From: Sphingomonas sp. LR60
Lineage (GTDB): Bacteria > Pseudomonadota > Alphaproteobacteria > Sphingomonadales > Sphingomonadaceae
Assembly: GCF_036855935.1 (NCBI RefSeq)
Contig: NZ_JASPFK010000001.1
Location: forward strand, 3,350,501 to 3,414,500
Length of the DNA stretch: 64,000 nucleotides
Reading direction: 5' to 3'
Position numbers and translations under genes: made by a program. The first letter of the stretch is position 1, and every line of letters begins with the position of its first letter. Below, one piece after another: positions 19,401-27,713 of this stretch. The notes beneath the pieces are model-generated. The model saw nothing but the letters and a program-made list of their open reading frames with translations. It was not told the DNA's origin and searched no databases.

Positions 19401-19662
19401 CGAACAGGCTGATCGCGCGGATCGCGGTCAGATGCGGGATGCCCGCCATCTGCACCTCGATCGGGATCGTGACGTTGCGCTCCATCTCCTCGGCGGACAG
19501 ACCCTGAGTCTGGGTGATGACCTCCACCATCGGCGGGACCGGATCGGGATAGGCCTCGATATTCAGGTTCGCGAAGCCGATCACCCCCGCCACCAGCATG
19601 GCGACGAAGATGCCGACGATCAGCAGCCGCTGGCGCAGCGCGAAAGCGACGATGCGATTCAC
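16480..19662 (-). CDS. Heavy-metal-type RND efflux pump (CzcA/CusA family)
   Basis: Inner-membrane RND transporter of 1060 residues, family length. Twelve membrane segments are arranged as two repeats, each with a large periplasmic loop. The N-terminus (ANLNIEAYPDPVPPMVEV) and the fourth-segment motif GALDFGLVVDACVIMVEN, with two membrane Asp residues near 393 and 399 on the proton path, are characteristic of the heavy-metal efflux branch rather than the drug branch. It overlaps the adaptor gene by 4 bases and the channel gene by 4 bases. The facing OmpR-type two-component system fits metal-responsive control. The ion (Cu/Ag or Co/Zn/Cd) cannot be fixed from sequence alone. The C-terminus ends in a His/Asp-rich tail (RGAHGRDVGHHNGG), a possible metal ligand site. 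Confidence 0.92.
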   Translation of the reverse strand: MNRIVAFALRQRLLIVGIFVAMLVAGVIGFANLNIEAYPDPVPPMVEVITQTQGLSAEEMERNVTIPIEVQMAGIPHLTAIRAISLFGLSDIKIQFSYDYTNEQARQQVINRLSQLPPLAGGAQPTLSPTSPVGEIYRYRIAAPKGYSVMDLKTLQDWVLQRRFKRIPGVIDVTGWGGKLRAYDVVIDNDRLAAHGVTVNQVLQAIAKSDGNVGGQTINFGAQAAIVRGVGLIQSPAGIENVLVGTAGGQPVLVKDVARVTIGNTPRLGIAGYNDQDDIVQGIVLMQRGAQSMPTIERVQKEVAEINDSGVLPPGVHLERIYDRSDLIKLTIHTVLENMVVGILLIFALQWLFLGNLRSAIIVAATIPFALAFAILILVLQGESANLLSVGALDFGLVVDACVIMVENIFRHMVERSAHVEGGKGHYSLANRFSAVLGASSEVSRGIFFAAAIIIASFLPLFTLTGVEGHIFGPMAKTYAYAITGGLIATFTVAPVLATLLLPDKLSEVETFIVGKLRRAYEPAAAFALGNRVLALGGGVLLLLVAMVGVRSLGIEFLPHLEEGNMYIRATLPASISLEAGQPTVNGIRRIIAQYPEATAVLSAHGRPDDGTDATGFFNAEFFVPLKPADEWPSGMTKEKLIDELSKKLSAKYPGVDFSFSQIIEDNVEEAASGVKGANSIKLFGPDLPTLEKYADQIKDQMGKVRGIEDLGVFQSLGQPTVRIDVDRARAARYGLTPDDVNGVVAAAIGGSSSADLYETGTDRHFPIIVRLKSEQRDSLEALRRITIGAPALDGSAQTIQVPLSEVANVRLTSGASFIYREHQERYIPIKFSVRGRDLGGAVDEARARIQHNVHLPAGYHLEWAGELDNLNNAIARLEIVVPISLLLMLLLLYANFGSIRDSLLAFAAIPLAVVGGVLALALTGTAFSISAAIGFVALFGIAVMDGILVVTTFNNAIDEGLDRAHAIATTVRHSLRPVVMTCLVAAIGLLPAAMSHGIGSQVQKPLALVVVGGMTLAPVLILLILPVLIDRFSRRVAPADRGAHGRDVGHHNGGSEVIA

Positions 19663-20920
19663 TCGCCGAGCCCCGCTTCGTTGACGAACAAGGCGCCGGC
19701 GGTGACGATCCGCTCACCGGGGTTGAGCCCCTTGACGATCGCGACCTGCCCGTCCTGGCTGTCGCCGGTTACGACGTCGCGCGATGCCAGCAGCCCGCCG
19801 GGACGCATGACCCAGACGCGCGCCTGCTCGCCTTCGTGGATCACCGCGGCGGCGGGAACGCGCATCTCCGCGCTCGCGCTGGCGCGACGGATCGCGAAGC
19901 TGGCGAACATCTGCGGCTTGAGCGCGGCGCCGGGATTGGCGATCGCGGCGCGCACCGGCAGGCGGTGCGTGACGGGATCGAGCGCCGCGCCGACCAGATC
20001 GATCCGCGCGCTGAAGCTACGGCCGGGCAGCGCGGGGGTGGTGACGGTGGCGGCATCGCCGACATGGATCGACTCGGCATCGCCTTCCGCGACCTGCGCG
20101 ACCAGCCAGACGCGCGACGGATCGGTGATCGTCATCACCGGCTTGTCGCCGCCCTGCCCGACATATTGCCCGGCGGACACGTCGCGCGAGGCGATCAGCC
20201 CGCTGATCGGCGCATGGAGCGTCGTGACGTCGTGGATACCCGATACTTCGCTGACATTTTCCAGCCGGCGGATCTCGGCGGGCGACTTTCCCAGCACCGC
20301 GAGCTTGTCGCGTGCCGCGCCCAGCGAGGCGGCGGCAGTGCGCGCGCTCGCCTGTGCGGCGGAGAGATCGGCCTGCGCCTGCTGGTAATCCTTGAGCGCG
20401 CCACCGGCGGTCTCGTAGATCTGCTTCTGCCGGTCGGCCGCGCGCTGCGCCGCGACGAGCTGCGCCTGCGCATTCTGATAGGCGGCGCGCGCCGCGAACA
20501 GCGAGCTGCGCGCCTCGACGAAATCGCCGGTGCGCACCAGCATCAGCGGCTGCCCCTGCACGACGCGCTCGCCCGCCTCGACCAGCACCTTCACGACCTG
20601 ACCCGCATAGGGCATCAGCACCGGCGTGCTGCGATCGCCGTCGACGGTGATCGCACCGCTGGCCAGCACCTGCTCGGCCGATCCGCCGTCGCCGACGCGC
20701 ATCGTCTGGAGCCCGGCAAGCTGCATCGGGGTCGGACGGAAGGTGCCGGGCGGCGGCGGCGCGGGCGGTGCCTCTTCATTATGGGTCAGTTTGCCGATCA
20801 GCGTGACGAGCAGGACGATCCCGACCAGCGCGGCAGCGACGATCGCCAGCCAGCGCCATTGCGCCGGGCGGGACAGACGGTTCGCGGGGGAAGCGGAACG
20901 GATTCGTCGGCTGCGTGCAT
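19659..20920 (-). CDS. RND periplasmic adaptor (CzcB/CusB family; 5' frameshift as read)
   Basis: Membrane-fusion subunit of the RND pump. The intact part (from Met 20726) has the barrel-sandwich, a long coiled coil (about AARAAYQNAQAQLVAAQRAA) and the beta-barrel, ending VTAGALFVNEAGLGE. It lacks the expected N-terminal anchor. That anchor lies just upstream in another frame: ATG 20920 reads MHAADESVPLP, then, with one added base in the C5 run (G5 on plus, 20886-20890), NRLSRPAQWRW and the membrane segment LAIVAAALVGIVLLVTLIGK, joining GTFRPTPMQLAGLQ. The restored protein is about 420 residues. The pump gene overlaps its stop by 4 bases. Confidence 0.82.
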
Positions 20921-20933
20921 GATCGACTCTGCG

Positions 20934-20982
20934 TACGGTGAACCGTAAGGCGCGTAGCGGTTCCGGCTTACATGTTTCTTAC
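20934..20982. promoter_or_regulatory. Divergent promoter region with palindrome and direct repeats
   Basis: The 84-base gap between the RND operon and its regulator contains a perfect palindrome TACGGT-GA-ACCGTA (20934-20947). It also has two TTAC direct repeats at 20968-20971 and 20979-20982. Their 11-base spacing is one helical turn, as expected for OmpR-family dimers bound head to tail. Binding by the adjacent regulator is inferred. Confidence 0.45.
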
Positions 20983-21004
20983 TATTGCTGCGCTGCGGGG
21001 GATC

Positions 21005-21683
21005 ATTGCGCATATTATTTATCGAGGATGACGCGGCGTTGGCGGAAGCGTTGGCGGCGGCGTTGCTGCAACGCGGGCTGACGCTCGACCATGCCGCGTC
21101 GCTGGACGAGGCGGAGGCGTATCTGGCAGCGGTGGACCATGCCGCGATCCTGCTCGACCTCGGACTGCCCGATGGCGACGGACTGGCGTGGCTGCGGCGG
21201 CGGCGCGCGGGCGGCGAGACGCGCCCGGTGCTGGTGCTGACCGCGCGTGGCAGCGTCGAGGCCCGCGTGCGCGGGCTGCACGACGGCGCGGACGATTATC
21301 TGGTCAAGCCGTTCGACGCCGACGAGCTGCATGCGCGGCTGCTCGCGGTGCTGCGGCGGAAGGGCGGCTATCTGGGCGTATCGCTGACCTGCGCGCGGCT
21401 GACCTTCGATGTCGAGACGCGGACGGTGCGGGTCGGCGAGACGTTGCTGACGTTGTCGACGCGCGAGACCGAATTGCTCGAACTGCTCCTGCGGCGCGCG
21501 GGGAACGTCGTGCCCAAGCGCGTGGTGGAGGACCAGTTGTTCGGGGCGGGCGGCGATCAGGGATCGAAAAACGCGGTCGAAGTCTATGTCCACCGGCTGC
21601 GCAAGCGGCTCGACGAGGCCGGTACCGGCGCGCGGATCGATACGGTGCGCGGGGTCGGCTATCTGTTGCGCAGCGCGGCATGA
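21005..21683 (+). CDS. OmpR-family response regulator
   Basis: Two-component regulator of about 225 residues. The chosen start is TTG at 21005, placed just behind GGGGGA and directly before RILFIEDDAALAEAL; the upstream TTG at 20985 is less likely. The receiver has the Asp pair (EDD), phosphoacceptor in ILLDLGLPDGDG and Lys in YLVKPF. The C-terminal winged helix ends RKRLDEAGTGARIDTVRGVGYLL. It is divergent from the RND metal-efflux operon and overlaps the kinase start (ATGA), so it most likely switches on that operon, as CusR/CzcR do. Confidence 0.92.
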
Positions 21684-22984
21684 GGCGGTGGTGGCCGCGG
21701 TCGCTGTTCGGGCAGCTGGCGCTGCTCAACGTAGCGATCGCTCTGGCCGCCGCGGTGACGTTGCCGGTGGCGGTCGGGGCCTTGCTCCACCGCGTCGCGC
21801 GGCATTACCAGCATGAGGTGCTTCACCAGCAGGCGCAGCGGGTCGCCGACCGGCTGAGCGCCGATCACGGCGATGCGGCGCGGGCGATGGCGAGCGTCGA
21901 CCTGCTCGCGGGCGGGCTGTCGCTGGCGATCGTCGATGCCGGGCGGCACGTGGCCGGCGCGCGCAGGCCGGCGCGGGCGGAGGTGCTGGCGGCGGTGCCG
22001 CTGGTGCGTCGGGCGGCGCTGGTGCGGCGCGGGCGGATCGCGGTGCTCAGCCGACCGGCGGGGGCGCGGTGGATCGTGGTGTCGCAGGACAGCACCGCGC
22101 CCGAGGTGGTGACCGACGATATCGTCACGACCTTCCTCAAGCGGTTCGTGCTGTTGCTGCTGCCGTTCGTGATGCTGGGGCCGTTGGTGGCGGCGTGGCT
22201 GACGCGCGGGATACGGGCGCGGATGCGGCGCGCGGCGCAGACCGCCGCCGCGATCGGGCCGCGCGCCCTCGATGGGCGGCTGCCGCTGGGGACGCTGCCC
22301 GCCGAGATCGAGCCGCTGGTGGTGGCGACGAATGCCGCGCTCGACCGGCTGGAAGAGGCGTTTGCGGCGCAGGCGGCGTTCGCGGCGGACGTCGCGCATG
22401 AGCTGCGCACGCCGTTGGCGACGATCCGGCTGCGCGCGGGCGCGGTGACGGATGCCACGGCGCGCGCGGCATTGGTGCAGCAGGTCGACCGCGCGGCGCG
22501 GGTGATCGCGCAATTGCTGAGCCTTGCCGACCTGGAGCGGCCGGTGCAGGACGACGGCGCGGTGGTCGATCTCGGCGCGATCGCGGAGAACGTGGTGGCG
22601 GAGCGCGCCCCGGCGGTGCTCGCAGCGGGGCGGACGATCGAACTTTATGTCGATGGCGCCGCCGTGATCCCCGGTGAGCCGGCGGCGATCGTGCTGGCGC
22701 TGGAGAATCTGATCGACAATGCGGTGCGGCACACGTCGGCGGGGGCGCGGATCATGGTCGGCGCCGGGCCGGGGGCGCGGCTGTGCGTGTGCGACGACGG
22801 CGCGCCGATCCCGCCCGAGCGGCTGGTGCGGATGCGCGAGCGATTCTGGAAGGGCGAAGCGCGCAGCGGTGGATCGGGGCTGGGGCTGTCGATCGTCGCG
22901 CGCATCGCCGCCGCGCATGGCGGGGTGTTGACGCTTGAAGCCGGCGAGGGCGGGCGCGGGTTGAGGGCGGCTATGGTGTTCTGA
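21680..22984 (+). CDS. Sensor histidine kinase, QseC/CusS-like
   Basis: Kinase of 434 residues. Membrane segments lie near 12-35 and 145-167, enclosing a periplasmic sensor of about 110 residues. A short HAMP-like linker is followed by the H box FAADVAHELRTPLATIRLRA, N box ENLIDNAVRHT, G1 CDDGAPI, F box RERFWKG and G2 GGSGLGLSIV. The ATG overlaps the regulator stop as ATGA, so the pair is coupled. The periplasmic loop is the likely metal-sensing part, but no obvious His/Met cluster is visible in it. Confidence 0.91.
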   Translation: MRRWWPRSLFGQLALLNVAIALAAAVTLPVAVGALLHRVARHYQHEVLHQQAQRVADRLSADHGDAARAMASVDLLAGGLSLAIVDAGRHVAGARRPARAEVLAAVPLVRRAALVRRGRIAVLSRPAGARWIVVSQDSTAPEVVTDDIVTTFLKRFVLLLLPFVMLGPLVAAWLTRGIRARMRRAAQTAAAIGPRALDGRLPLGTLPAEIEPLVVATNAALDRLEEAFAAQAAFAADVAHELRTPLATIRLRAGAVTDATARAALVQQVDRAARVIAQLLSLADLERPVQDDGAVVDLGAIAENVVAERAPAVLAAGRTIELYVDGAAVIPGEPAAIVLALENLIDNAVRHTSAGARIMVGAGPGARLCVCDDGAPIPPERLVRMRERFWKGEARSGGSGLGLSIVARIAAAHGGVLTLEAGEGGRGLRAAMVF

Positions 22985-22987
22985 CCA

Positions 22988-24898
22988 TCATTGCGCCTGC
23001 TTTACCGGGACGATCGGGAGCAGGACCGCGCTGGCCTGCGCGCCGCCGCGTTCGATCGTCACCGTCGCCTTCCGGTAATCGCCGGGCTGCGCGAAGAAGA
23101 TGTTCTTCACGTAGGTCTGCGGGTTGCGGTCGTAGAGCGGGAAGAGGCTCGACTGGACCTGCACCATCACGCGGTGCCCCGGCTGGAAGACGTGGTTCAC
23201 GGTCGGCAGGCGGAAGCGGTAGCGCTGAACCTTGCCCGCGGGGATCGCGCTGGGCCTGGCGAAGCTGTCGCGATAACGGCCGCGAAAGATGTCGAGGCTG
23301 ATCGGAAGCTGATAGCCGCCCATCTTCGGATCGGCGACGTTCGGTGGCAGCACGTCGATGATCTTCACGACGAAATCGCCATCGGTGCCGGTCGTCTTCG
23401 CATAGAGATCGGCAATCGGCGCGCCCGAAACGCGCATCGGCTGCGTCAGCACCGGCGTCATATAGGTCATCACGTCGGTGCGGCCATCGGCCGGGCGCTG
23501 GTCGCTGACCAGCCAGTCGCCCCAGCGGCCGTCGTCGAAATTGACCGGGCGCGGCAGATGCGGGACCGGCTTGGCGGGATCGGACACATAAGCGTCGCCG
23601 CCTGCGGCGCCCTTGGCGCTCGCCAGCCCGCCGTCCGCTTGCAGATACATCGGCGTCAGCGGCGCGGCGCAGCCCTGTTCGCACGCCAGCGGCCAAGTGG
23701 CGAAGCGGTCCCAGTGGTTCTCGCCGGTGTTGTAGATCGCGGCGGTCGGCAGGTTCGCCGCGGGGCCGTCGTTGAGATATTGGTCGAACAGCGGGCGCAC
23801 CATCTGCTCGCGGAATTGCGCGGCAGTGTCGCCGTTCCACTGGAACGGGCCAAGGCTCCGTCCCTCGCGATTGACCTGGCTGTGCCGCCACGGTCCCATC
23901 ACGAGAAAGTTGTTGCCGACCTTCCCCTTGGCCTTGAGCGCCTCCCATGCGGTGATCGCGCCGTACATGTCCTCCTGATCCCAAAGCCCCTGTTCCCAGA
24001 GCGTCGGCACGTTCGAGGGATTGGCGGCGAGCAACTTGTCGAGTGCCTGCCCCTGCCAGAAGGCGTCATAGGCGGGATGCTGCGACATGCGCGTCCAATA
24101 GGGCAATTGGTCGTAGCCCGATCGCTTCGCCCAATCGCCCGCCGACTTGTCGCGGAAATTGTCGTAATCGTCATAGCCGCCGGTCGGCGGCAACGGGCCG
24201 CCGCTCTTGTAGCCGGTCTGCCCGCCGAGCCACGCGATATTGGCGAGCCGGAACGCACCGTAATGGAACCAGTCGTCGCCCATCCAGCCGTCGATCATCG
24301 GGCTTTCGGGCGCGGCGACCTTCAGTGCGGGGTGCGGGTTGAGCAGCGCCATCACCACCGTGAAGCCCTCGTAGGACGAGCCGATCATCCCGACGCGGCC
24401 GTTCGACTGCGGCAGGTTGGCCTTGTTCACCAGCCAGTCGATCGTGTCATAGGCGTCGGTGACGTGATCGACCTTGGTCGGGTTGAGCGGGCCGATCACC
24501 GGGCGCGTCACGACATAGTCGCCCTCCGACCCGTATTTGCCGCGCACGTCCTGATAGACGCGGATATAGCCGCCCTTGACGAAGACCTCGTCGGCGAGCG
24601 GCAGGGCGTTCTGCATCGACGGGCTGTCACTGCGGTTCGCACGCGCCGAGGCGTTGTACGGCGTGCGGGTCAGCACGATCGGGGCGTTGGTCGCGCTCTT
24701 CGGGATGACGATGACGGTGTGGAGCTTCACCCCGTCGCGCATCGGGATCATCACGTCCTGCTTGATATAGTCGCGCTCGACCGTCGGCAGGCGGAAGGCG
24801 GCGGGAATGTCGCCACCGGCTGGCGGCCGCGTCTGCGGGGCCTGCGCCGCGACGGTGGCCAGAGCGATAAGCGGCAGCGACAGCACGGAACGACGCAT
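22988..24898 (-). CDS. CocE/NonD-family hydrolase (alpha-amino-acid ester hydrolase type)
   Basis: Exported serine hydrolase of the S15/CocE family, about 636 residues. The start MRRSVLSLPLIALATVAAQA (ATG 24898, behind GGAG) gives a signal peptide; an upstream extension is not supported. The N-terminal alpha/beta-hydrolase domain has DVRGKYGSEGDY and the nucleophile motif GMIGSSYEG (Ser near 175). The C-terminal jelly-roll domain has VNHVFQPGHRVMVQVQSSLFPLYDRNPQ, holding the catalytic His. The carboxylate next to the nucleophile (SYEG) and the overall pattern fit alpha-amino-acid ester hydrolases, which cleave or transfer acyl groups on peptides and beta-lactams. It is divergent from the fucosidase gene, which could mean shared control. 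Confidence 0.88.
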   Translation of the reverse strand: MRRSVLSLPLIALATVAAQAPQTRPPAGGDIPAAFRLPTVERDYIKQDVMIPMRDGVKLHTVIVIPKSATNAPIVLTRTPYNASARANRSDSPSMQNALPLADEVFVKGGYIRVYQDVRGKYGSEGDYVVTRPVIGPLNPTKVDHVTDAYDTIDWLVNKANLPQSNGRVGMIGSSYEGFTVVMALLNPHPALKVAAPESPMIDGWMGDDWFHYGAFRLANIAWLGGQTGYKSGGPLPPTGGYDDYDNFRDKSAGDWAKRSGYDQLPYWTRMSQHPAYDAFWQGQALDKLLAANPSNVPTLWEQGLWDQEDMYGAITAWEALKAKGKVGNNFLVMGPWRHSQVNREGRSLGPFQWNGDTAAQFREQMVRPLFDQYLNDGPAANLPTAAIYNTGENHWDRFATWPLACEQGCAAPLTPMYLQADGGLASAKGAAGGDAYVSDPAKPVPHLPRPVNFDDGRWGDWLVSDQRPADGRTDVMTYMTPVLTQPMRVSGAPIADLYAKTTGTDGDFVVKIIDVLPPNVADPKMGGYQLPISLDIFRGRYRDSFARPSAIPAGKVQRYRFRLPTVNHVFQPGHRVMVQVQSSLFPLYDRNPQTYVKNIFFAQPGDYRKATVTIERGGAQASAVLLPIVPVKQAQ

Positions 24899-25048
24899 GG
24901 AGAACTCCGGCAGGATTGTTGTCGCGATCTGTGCGGCAGGACGCCCGCCGCCGCAAGCACGTCGAAAGGGGTGGTCATGCGCCGGGTCGCGAGGCATGAT
25001 CGTGAAAACCAGTTCTCAAAAATCAAATCATCGCGAGAGGAGCAGCCC

Positions 25049-26761
25049 ATGAAGGTGACACGCAGGCAGGCGCTGGGCGCGGGTGCGACCGCAGGGGCGA
25101 TAGCGGCAGTGCCTGCCGGGGCGGCGGCGACTCCGGCGACCTGCGCCTATAGCACGCGGCCCGGCGGCGCGCGGGCGGTGCGCGTTTCGGCGCCGCGCGC
25201 CTTTACCGGCGACTGGCGTTCGCTGACCGACGGATACAGCGTGCCGGACTGGTTCCGCGACGCCAAGTTCGGGATCTGGGCGCACTGGACCGCGCAATGC
25301 GTGCCTGCCGCAGGCGACTGGTACGCGCGCAACATGTACCTGCAGGGGTCGACGCAATATGCGCATCACCTGAAGAATTACGGCCACCCCGCCGATACCG
25401 GCTTCATGGAGATCCAGAACCGCTGGAAGGCCGAAAAGTGGGACCCGGTGCGGCTGATCGACCTCTATCAGAAGGCCGGCGCGCGGTATTTCATGGCGTT
25501 GGCCAACCACCACGACAATCTCGATTGCTATGCCTCGACGCATCACGCGTGGAACAGCACCCGCGTCGGCCCGAAGCGCGACATCGTCGGGACGTGGGAG
25601 AAACTGGCGCGCGAGCGGGGCCTGCGCTTCGGCGTGTCGAACCATTCGGCGCACGCCTGGCACTGGAACCAGGCCGCTTATGGCTATGACCCCGAAGGGC
25701 CGCGGCGTGGCCAGCGCTATGACGCGTTCCGGCTGACCGCCGCCGACGGCAAGGGCAAATGGTGGGACGGGCTCGACCCGCAACAGCTGTATACCGGGCG
25801 CGACGACATCATGCCCGACGGCATCCAGACGCTGTTGGAGGCGGATGCGTGGCACGAGGCGCACGACCGGATGTGGAACGAGGGCACGCCCGCCAATCAG
25901 GCGTTCGTGCGCAACTGGTATCTGCGCTGTCAGGAACTGGTCGACCGCTATCGCCCCGACCTGGTCTATTTCGACAATTTCGACCTGCCGCTCGAACAGG
26001 CCGGGCTCGACATCACCGCCTATTTCTACAACCGCAGCATGGCGTGGAACGGCGGGCGATTGCAGGCGGTGGTGACGGGCAAGAACATCCCGCCGCAGCG
26101 CCGGATGGGCGTGGTCGACGACGTGGAGCGCGGCGGCAAGACCTATATCGAACGCTTCCCGTGGCAGACCGATACCTGCATCGGCGAATGGCATTACGAT
26201 CAGGCGGTCTATGATCAGGACCGCTACAAATCCGCCGCCACGGTCATCCACACCTTATGCGACGTGGTGTCGAAGAACGGCAATCTGATGGTCAACGTGC
26301 CGCTGCGCGGCGACGGGACGATCGACGACAAGGAAGAGCGGATCGTCGAGGGGATCGCCGCGTGGATGCAGCGCTATGGCGACGCGATCTACGCGACGCG
26401 CCCGTGGCGCGTGTATGGCGAAGGGCCGCGCAACGGCGGCGGCGGGTTGTTCTCGGAGGGCGGGCCGAAGTCGCTCTATGGCCCGAAAGATATCCGCTAT
26501 GTGACGAAAGGCGAGCGGCTGCACGCCCTGGTGCTCGGCTGGCCCGAGGACGGGATCGCGCGGCTGACGTTGCTCGCGAAGGACAATCGCGTTGGGCGCG
26601 GCACCGTCCAGCGCGTCACCGTGCCGGGCAGCGACGCCCCGCTGCGCTTCGTGCGCACCGGCGACGCGCTGGAGGTGACGCTGCCGCCGGCGCTGCGTAA
26701 CGATATCGGCATCGCGCTGATCCTCAGCGGTTCGGGGCTGACGGAAGGATCGGTGGCTTAG
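25049..26761 (+). CDS. GH29 alpha-L-fucosidase, Tat-exported
   Basis: Glycoside hydrolase of 570 residues that removes terminal alpha-L-fucose. The ATG at 25049 lies 5 bases behind GAGAGGAG. The leader has a twin-arginine motif (TRRQALGAGATAGAIAAVPAGAAA), so it is folded before export. GH29 motifs follow: WFRDAKFGIWAHWTAQCVPA, YFMALANHHDNLDC, LRFGVSNHSAHAWHW, and DLVYFDNFDLP with the likely nucleophile Asp near 309. GNLMVNVPLRGDGTIDDKE is the usual end of the barrel. A C-terminal beta domain follows. The frame stays open far upstream, but only this start has both a ribosome site and an export signal. Confidence 0.93.
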   Translation: MKVTRRQALGAGATAGAIAAVPAGAAATPATCAYSTRPGGARAVRVSAPRAFTGDWRSLTDGYSVPDWFRDAKFGIWAHWTAQCVPAAGDWYARNMYLQGSTQYAHHLKNYGHPADTGFMEIQNRWKAEKWDPVRLIDLYQKAGARYFMALANHHDNLDCYASTHHAWNSTRVGPKRDIVGTWEKLARERGLRFGVSNHSAHAWHWNQAAYGYDPEGPRRGQRYDAFRLTAADGKGKWWDGLDPQQLYTGRDDIMPDGIQTLLEADAWHEAHDRMWNEGTPANQAFVRNWYLRCQELVDRYRPDLVYFDNFDLPLEQAGLDITAYFYNRSMAWNGGRLQAVVTGKNIPPQRRMGVVDDVERGGKTYIERFPWQTDTCIGEWHYDQAVYDQDRYKSAATVIHTLCDVVSKNGNLMVNVPLRGDGTIDDKEERIVEGIAAWMQRYGDAIYATRPWRVYGEGPRNGGGGLFSEGGPKSLYGPKDIRYVTKGERLHALVLGWPEDGIARLTLLAKDNRVGRGTVQRVTVPGSDAPLRFVRTGDALEVTLPPALRNDIGIALILSGSGLTEGSVA

Positions 26762-26778
26762 GGACCTCACATTGCTCC

Positions 26779-26853
26779 GTCATTGCGAGCGAAGCGAAGC
26801 AATCCAGAGCCGGACCTGGACGCCTTGGATTGCTTCGCTGCGCTCGCAATGAC
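26779..26853. repeat. Intergenic palindromic repeat, type A
   Basis: Arms of 28 bases, 26779-26806 and 26826-26853, pair with one mismatch around a 19-base loop. The left arm begins GTCATTGCGAGCGAAGCG and the right ends GCGCTCGCAATGAC. This sequence type is widespread between genes of sphingomonads and other Alphaproteobacteria. It is probably a REP/MITE-like element and lies just after the fucosidase, where it could also stop transcription. Confidence 0.75.
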
Positions 26854-26903
26854 AGCCGGACTCACGTCATTAATTCCGCGGCTGGCCTGCGGCAGTCCGG
26901 TAT

Positions 26904-26977
26904 TTCTGCGAACGCAGGAACACAGAGCCACAATGGGCAGCGCGCAAGGCTCTGGGCTCCTGCGTGCGCAGGAGCAC
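26904..26977. repeat. Intergenic palindromic repeat, type B
   Basis: An imperfect inverted repeat: the left arm (26904-26929) reads TTCTGCGAACGCAGGAACAC then AGAGCC, and the right arm (26948-26977) reads GGCTCTGGGCTCCTGCGTGC then GCAGGAGCAC. It lies 50 bases after the type A repeat. The rest of the 346-base gap 26762-27107 shows no gene. Confidence 0.6.
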
Positions 26978-27107
26978 GGAATTCAGGGTATCGACCTTAA
27001 CGCAGGATAACGGACGCATTCAGTCTCCGCTCAACGGCTCCCACCTATCGCTGTGATCGTCGCAGCCGCTTCGGCCTGCGGCAGTGATGCGTGAGGGGAG
27101 CTGGATC

Positions 27108-27563
27108 ATGTGGAAGAAGGTCTCGGTCGGTTTCGGTTCGATGGCGCTGGCGATTGCTGCGCTGACCCCGGTCGCTGCGCAGGCGCAGCGGTGGGTCGAG
27201 CGCGACTATTACGAGCGCGACTATCGCGGCTATGACGACGATGGCTATCGCGACCATGACCGCGCGTATCGCGATGCGTATCGCGACGGCTGGAACCGCG
27301 GCCCGCGCTATGCCGAATATGATCGTGGCGGGTACGATCGCGATCGTGGCTATGCGCGTGACGATCGCCGCTATCGTTATCGTGCGCGCTGCCAGAACGG
27401 CACGACCGGCACAGTGCTCGGCGCGATCGCCGGCGGTCTGCTGGGCCGCACGATCGACCAGCGCGGCGACCGCACGCTCGGCACCGTCCTGGGTGCGGGT
27501 GCAGGCGCACTGGCGGGCAACGCGGTCGAGCGCGCCGACAACCCGCGCTACTGCCAGCGCTGA
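27108..27563 (+). CDS. Glycine-zipper 2TM-domain protein, exported
   Basis: Small envelope protein of 151 residues. ATG 27108 follows GAGGGGAG at a good distance; an in-frame ATG 24 bases upstream is less likely. A signal peptide (MWKKVSVGFGSMALAIAALT, ending VAAQAQ) leads to a strongly Tyr/Asp/Arg-rich low-complexity segment (about 27-95: RDYYERDYRGYDDDGYRD and similar). A glycine-zipper domain ends the protein (GTVLGAIAGGLLGRTIDQRG, repeated as GTVLGAGAGALAGNAVE). Such Rick_17kDa/YMGG-like domains insert in or lie along the outer membrane. The function is unknown. Confidence 0.85.
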   Translation: MWKKVSVGFGSMALAIAALTPVAAQAQRWVERDYYERDYRGYDDDGYRDHDRAYRDAYRDGWNRGPRYAEYDRGGYDRDRGYARDDRRYRYRARCQNGTTGTVLGAIAGGLLGRTIDQRGDRTLGTVLGAGAGALAGNAVERADNPRYCQR

Positions 27564-27590
27564 ACGACCGATCTATCATCGCGGCGAACC

Positions 27591-27616
27591 AGCCCTCTCC
27601 CTCACGGGAGGGGGCT
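27591..27616 (+). terminator. Rho-independent terminator after the glycine-zipper gene
   Basis: Stem AGCCCTCTCCC (27591-27601) with GGGAGGGGGCT (27606-27616), one mismatch, four-base loop, followed by GTTCCTTTTC. It ends the glycine-zipper transcript before the flippase gene. Confidence 0.65.
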
Positions 27617-27713
27617 GTTCCTTTTCGCGTGATGTCAAACCCTTCGATCAAGTACGTGGCGGTCGTGCCATCGATGTTGCATGGCATGTCGCGTTTCGTC
27701 GAAGAGGAAGATC

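Noticed and set aside
16672..20388. Very long plus-strand open frame (about 1240 codons) opposite the RND pump and adaptor
   Set aside because: It is antisense to clearly conserved proteins, is rich in Arg/His/Asp as expected of a GC-rich shadow frame, and has no domain.
22991..25048. Long upstream extension of the fucosidase frame
   Set aside because: It is antisense to the CocE-type hydrolase, and the real start at 25049 has a ribosome site and Tat signal.
26783..27010. Plus-strand frame of 75 codons in the gap after the fucosidase
   Set aside because: It runs through two palindromic repeats, which explain its sequence.
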